Shown: in pieces, positions 60,701-64,000 of the stretch
Layout of the letters: every line of letters starts with the position of its first letter
How positions within the stretch are numbered: the first letter of the stretch is position 1
Source of the DNA: Nageia nagi
Taxonomy: Eukaryota > Pinophyta
Assembly (NCBI GenBank): GCA_050084985.1
Contig: JBITNC010000001.1
Span: forward strand, 77,314,001-77,378,000
Direction of reading: 5' to 3'
DNA length: 64,000 nucleotides
The notes under the pieces: generated by a model
The model's input: only the letters and a program-made list of their open reading frames with translations
Databases searched by the model: none
What the model was told of the DNA's origin: nothing
Program-made: the position numbers and the translations under genes

Positions 60701-61540
60701 TTTCTTGTTAATAAAATACTAAATGATATTTCTTAAGACCCTAGAATTTCTTGTTAGGTACTTTAGTTTCTTATGATAATTGTAAAATTCTTCATATCTA
60801 TAATTTTTAGGAACACCATTAGGAAAATGATGCTGAACCATTGGTAGGAGCTTAAAAAGTTCTTCTTTTAATAACACATTCAAAATATTATCAATAATAT
60901 CCATTAGCCTTGTAAATCTCCTTTATGGTCTATTCTTGTTTCTATCAACATTAGCTATAGCAACTTCAATTTTCTTTGCATACAATTGAGGTTTCCTTTC
61001 ATTCACCTAAGGTTTGTTTTTTGGTGCATACATTTGAGTTTTTTGATAATGCATCTTATAATTTTGTTTGATATAATCTTCCTTTTTTAAAAAAATATCT
61101 ATCATTGTAGTTAATGTCAATCCATGATTAAACATAACCAACAATTTATACACATAAAATAAAGCATTTGCAAAAGTATCTTTTAAGTCTTTCTCAGTCA
61201 TAGATTTTATTTATAGTTTGTTTCCATACTTTCATAAATTAGATAAAGATTGGTTACGTAATTGCCTTATTTTATACAAATATTTGAATTGAACCTTTTC
61301 TATGATATTCTATTTAACATTTTTTAAAAATATATGAATCAAATATTCGTACTTATCCATGCTCTTTTTAGAAAGACTAAAATACCATTTCAATGCATAA
61401 TATTTTAAGCTACTTGAAAATAATTTTGCAAACATAGCTCTATCATGAACATATTCTATAGATTTCTCTTGAAATTTTCTAACATGCATTTTTTGGATCT
61501 TGAAAACCATTAAATTTTGTAAATTTCATACTCTTTTTGT
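60701..61540 (-). pseudogene. Gypsy-type gag of element B, fragment
   Basis: Minus-strand pieces at 61510-61310 (HVRKFQEKSIEYVHDR, SLKYYALKWYFSLSKKS), 61201-61007 and 60904-60719 (FPNGVPKNYRYEEFYNYH, LTRNSRVLRNII) match the element A gag in order. The Cys residues of the CNYH motif have been lost (YNYH, RNS). Frameshifts separate the blocks. The 5' part is missing beyond 61540, where element C begins. Confidence 0.65.
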
Positions 61541-62386
61541 TGTAGTGAAAATAGAGCTGGAATGTAGAATAACATGAAATACAAATTATTCTTAAATCTT
61601 CACTGAACCTCAAATTATGTAAAATAGATAAACATGTTGTAATTGTAAAATGATATTGATTTTAAGCTCAAACTACAATTTGCCCTTGGAAGGGACTTTT
61701 ACAAATTCCATTTACCAAAATAAGAGTATTAGATCTCCATTGTTTTTGATTTGCTTGCTTCTCTCCTTGATATGGACAACCTGTAAATCCTACACACATG
61801 CAAAAGACAATAACATCAAAGCATCTATGTATGACATGAATTGAATTGAAACTAGCATAAAATAATAAAAGGTATGAGCTCACAAGATTTTGGCAGCATT
61901 ACCCTACTTCAAAAATGGGTCAAGATTCTCTCCAATTTGCTTTGTATTAGCTTGTATTTATAGATTTTGGGTGAGATGTTCAAAGGTTGGTAAGAGGAAG
62001 TGAAAAGCCACCGTAGGTCGTAACTAACCCCCTCTATCCACATCATCTTGGAAAGTTGAAATGTTTCAACTCTCTCTCACTATTTTGGCTTCTTGTTCGG
62101 CTATTACAGAGTCATCGACAATTACAATACGAACACCGATGATCACCTCAAAATGTCGATGACTATCTTGGGTCGCTGGTGACTGGTTTTTAATTTTGTG
62201 ACAATATTAAAATGACCGTTAAATAGCCAATTTTACCTAAAAAGAGTCATGTGACCACTTGTTTTGCATGTACTTGACGGGAGCTATCCAATAATATAGT
62301 TTTTAAACCTATTTTATATTATCGTGAAGAGTTATGATTATTTTAATGTTTACTAGTTAAGAAGGGGACATTTTTAGGTGTCTACA
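61541..62386 (-). repeat. Putative 3' LTR of element C
   Basis: 846 bp bounded by TGTAG and CTACA, with the family junction TCTACATTTTGCCCC at its inner end. Only one copy is in the window, so the outer boundary rests on the break in element B's gag at 61540. Confidence 0.55.
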
Positions 62387-62401
62387 TTTTGCCCCTTTTT
62401 G
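62387..62401 (-). promoter_or_regulatory. Polypurine tract of element C
   Basis: The minus strand reads AAAAAGGGGCAAAA before the LTR, matching those of elements A and B. Confidence 0.6.
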
Positions 62402-63082
62402 AATTATCAACCGAAAATGCGATTGATAATTTCAAAAATATAGAATGAGAAGCTTTGTTGCTTTTTTATGATATAAGTTTTGACTCAATTTCTTAGATGA
62501 ATCAAAATTATGATAAAATGTGTTTTCATTTTACATTTGATGTAGTTTTGAAAACAAATTTGAATATACTTCAGAAGTGACTATTTTCGGTATGATAATG
62601 TGTTGAGCTTGTGTGACAGTTGCATGACATTTATATTATGTCATTTTGCATGTCTAAGTGCACATGTACCATATAAGTCCTCTTTAGTATATGAGTTTGA
62701 TGGTGTTGTCCTTTATCCTGACAACGGGATTTCAAGATGATCTCCTGTAACAATGATACATCACATTTTATCGTATTTTGATTTTCTTGACCAATTCAAG
62801 GTTACTTTGAGAAAATTTTAATATTCTCATGGCTATTTCCAAATGAAACACTTTACTTCCAATCATCTGCATTTAGTTGCGATCGTCGCTATTCGTCTTC
62901 AAGTCACCGATGTTTAGTTACAGTCACCGACGTCCGTCTGTAAGTCGTCGGGTGTTTCAAAAAGAAAAAGTTTTGACTTTTTCTTATTCCTTTCTTTTTA
63001 GCTGTCACTTTCATTATCATCCAGCATGAGTTTCCCTTGCAATCTCATTGATTTCCAGCCATTGATATTCGTTACAATCACC
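62402..63082. other. Upstream region of the element C PMD gene
   Basis: No coding frame. It would hold the promoter of the plus-strand gene. A CpG-containing phrase repeats here (GTCACCGATG and GTCACCGACG, 62904-62932). Confidence 0.45.
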
Positions 63083-64000
63083 ATGCCTCCACGTAGATGC
63101 TCCACTGGACGTTCTCGACCTATCCAGGAAGAGGTAGGGTTTTGAAATCACTTTCTTTTCTATTTTTTATTTATAACTTGTAATTTAACTATTTAATTTC
63201 AAAATTGAAACCATGTATGACATTTAAAAATCATTTTGATCATTTTTATCAGATGAATTTTGTAAATCATGCTTTTATATATATTTTTTGTGAAATTTTT
63301 CATAATTCGGCCTCGATCGCTAACCTAGGCCGAACGATGACAGAGTCGTTGGTGTTTGGAATGCGAACATCGACGATTGATTCTTACTTATTTGAAACAT
63401 CAACATTTTAGTATGAAATGCCATTTTTTTTAAGCTGAACCTTTTTAACATTATACAGGTTCAAGACATCTTTGAGCCTTGAGGTAGATATCCCTCGATT
63501 CTACAGGAGGGTAGAGGTCTTCTAGGTCCAGCTGATCATACCTTTTTCAGATCCATCGATTTTGGAGTGGGTCCACACATGGGTTGCATTCATTGGGAGT
63601 ATCCTTTATTGGCTACATTGCTAGATAGATGGGATGCAGTGACATGCACTTTTCATCTTCCGATAGGGGAGATGACCATCACAGTGGAGGATATACATAG
63701 ATTGTATAGACTCCCCATTCATGGAAAGAGGATTTTGCCTATGGTGGATAGAACAGGAGCTTTACCTGCTATTTCTTATTTGTATGGGGCCACTTGGGTT
63801 GATACTATTGTTTCGAAGATTATTTCAGGTGGTATTCGATATTACCAGTACTGGATAGAGGATCAGCAGGGGATGATCCATTTTTCCTACTTGATGGGTT
63901 TGGTACAATGTTATGCTCTCCCTAATACTGGTAATGGGAGATTTCTATGGTCATTGTTGCCCATTATTGTAGATATGATGTAGCAGGGTACAATGTATGC
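63083..64000 (+). pseudogene. PMD protein gene, two exons visible, element C copy, runs off window
   Basis: Exon 1 (63083-63133) encodes MPPRRCSTGRSRPIQEE and ends at a GTAGG donor. An acceptor (ATACAG, to 63460) starts exon 2 in the same phase (VQDIFEP). A TGA at codon 8 of exon 2 (an Arg CGA before deamination) precedes a long open stretch from about 63484: LLGPADHTFFRSIDFGVG, then the PMD core near 63604-63720 with LLDRWDAVTCTFHLPIGEMT and VEDIHRLYRLPIHG, then YGATWVDTIV and FSYLMGLVQCYALP. A TAG stands at 63981-63983. This is the clearest PMD in the window; the TFHLP-GEMT-tVeD and LPIHG motifs are diagnostic. The C-terminal part lies beyond the window. It is antisense to the presumed element. 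Two nonsense codons make it a pseudogene, though little decayed. Confidence 0.8.

Larger units (their letters stand above)
49721..61540 (-). mobile_element. Element B: second gag + antisense-PMD LTR element, 5' end lost
   Basis: Collinear with element A: LTR (49721-50427), polypurine tract, non-coding interval, plus-strand PMD gene with the same two introns (51631-53381), spacer, minus-strand gag (60719-61510). The spacer is split by Copia-3 (54122-60292); its two sides align with the single spacer of element A. Gag stops abruptly at 61540, where element C's LTR begins, so the 5' LTR of B lies beyond the window or is deleted. No pol sequence is visible. Confidence 0.7.
61541..64000 (-). mobile_element. 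Element C: third PMD-carrying LTR element, partial
   Basis: An LTR-like block (61541-62386) beginning TGTAGTGAAA and ending TGTCTACA is followed by a polypurine tract and then a plus-strand PMD gene, the same order as the left ends of A and B. Only its 3' end (relative to its own gag) is in the window. It abuts a broken-off gag of element B and so probably inserted there. It keeps more CpG sites and a longer open PMD frame than A or B, which suggests a younger copy. Confidence 0.6.

Overview
The window is repeat-rich nuclear DNA of a land plant. It is AT-rich and holds nested plant retroelements: Ty1/Copia, Ty3/Gypsy, an L1-type LINE, a possible CACTA transposon, and LTR elements carrying the plant mobile domain (PMD). 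I see no ordinary host gene, rRNA or tRNA. Low gene density, 4.9 kb Gypsy LTRs and deep nesting suggest a large genome such as a gymnosperm, but that is inference.

Positions 1-2277 hold the end of a decayed DUF4283-type (LINE ORF1-like) reading frame and anonymous DNA. From 2278 to 42333 lies one old LTR element, 'element A' (minus strand; LTRs 2278-3008 and 41604-42333; near-matching 5-bp target duplications GTACT/ATACT). It carries a decayed gag on the minus strand and, next to its 3' LTR, a decayed PMD gene on the opposite (+) strand. It has been split twice. A LINE (9755-26581, perfect 15-bp target duplication) entered gag and was itself split by a young Copia element (15462-24502, 508-bp LTRs differing at about two sites, TSD CTAAT, one long ORF). 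A Gypsy element with 4.9-kb LTRs (26893-41421, TSD TCTAC) also entered gag. Removing the insertions rejoins the gag frame and leaves element A at about 8.7 kb with no pol.

Positions 42334-45289 are non-coding with degenerate repeats. A truncated Copia copy (45290-47528) abuts a probable CACTA-type element (47529-49720). A second PMD element, 'element B' (49721-61540), follows. It is collinear with A (LTR, polypurine tract, antisense PMD gene with the same introns, gag) and is split by a non-coding Copia relative (54122-60292). A third copy, 'element C', begins at 61541 and runs off the window with the best-preserved PMD reading frame.

The most interesting pattern is the three-fold recurrence of an intron-containing PMD gene in antisense orientation beside the 3' LTR of a gag-only LTR element. 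Others are a LINE with a third reading frame after its RNase H domain, a U3 hairpin kept by compensatory changes among three related Copia elements, and GC-rich leader blocks at similar positions in two of them.
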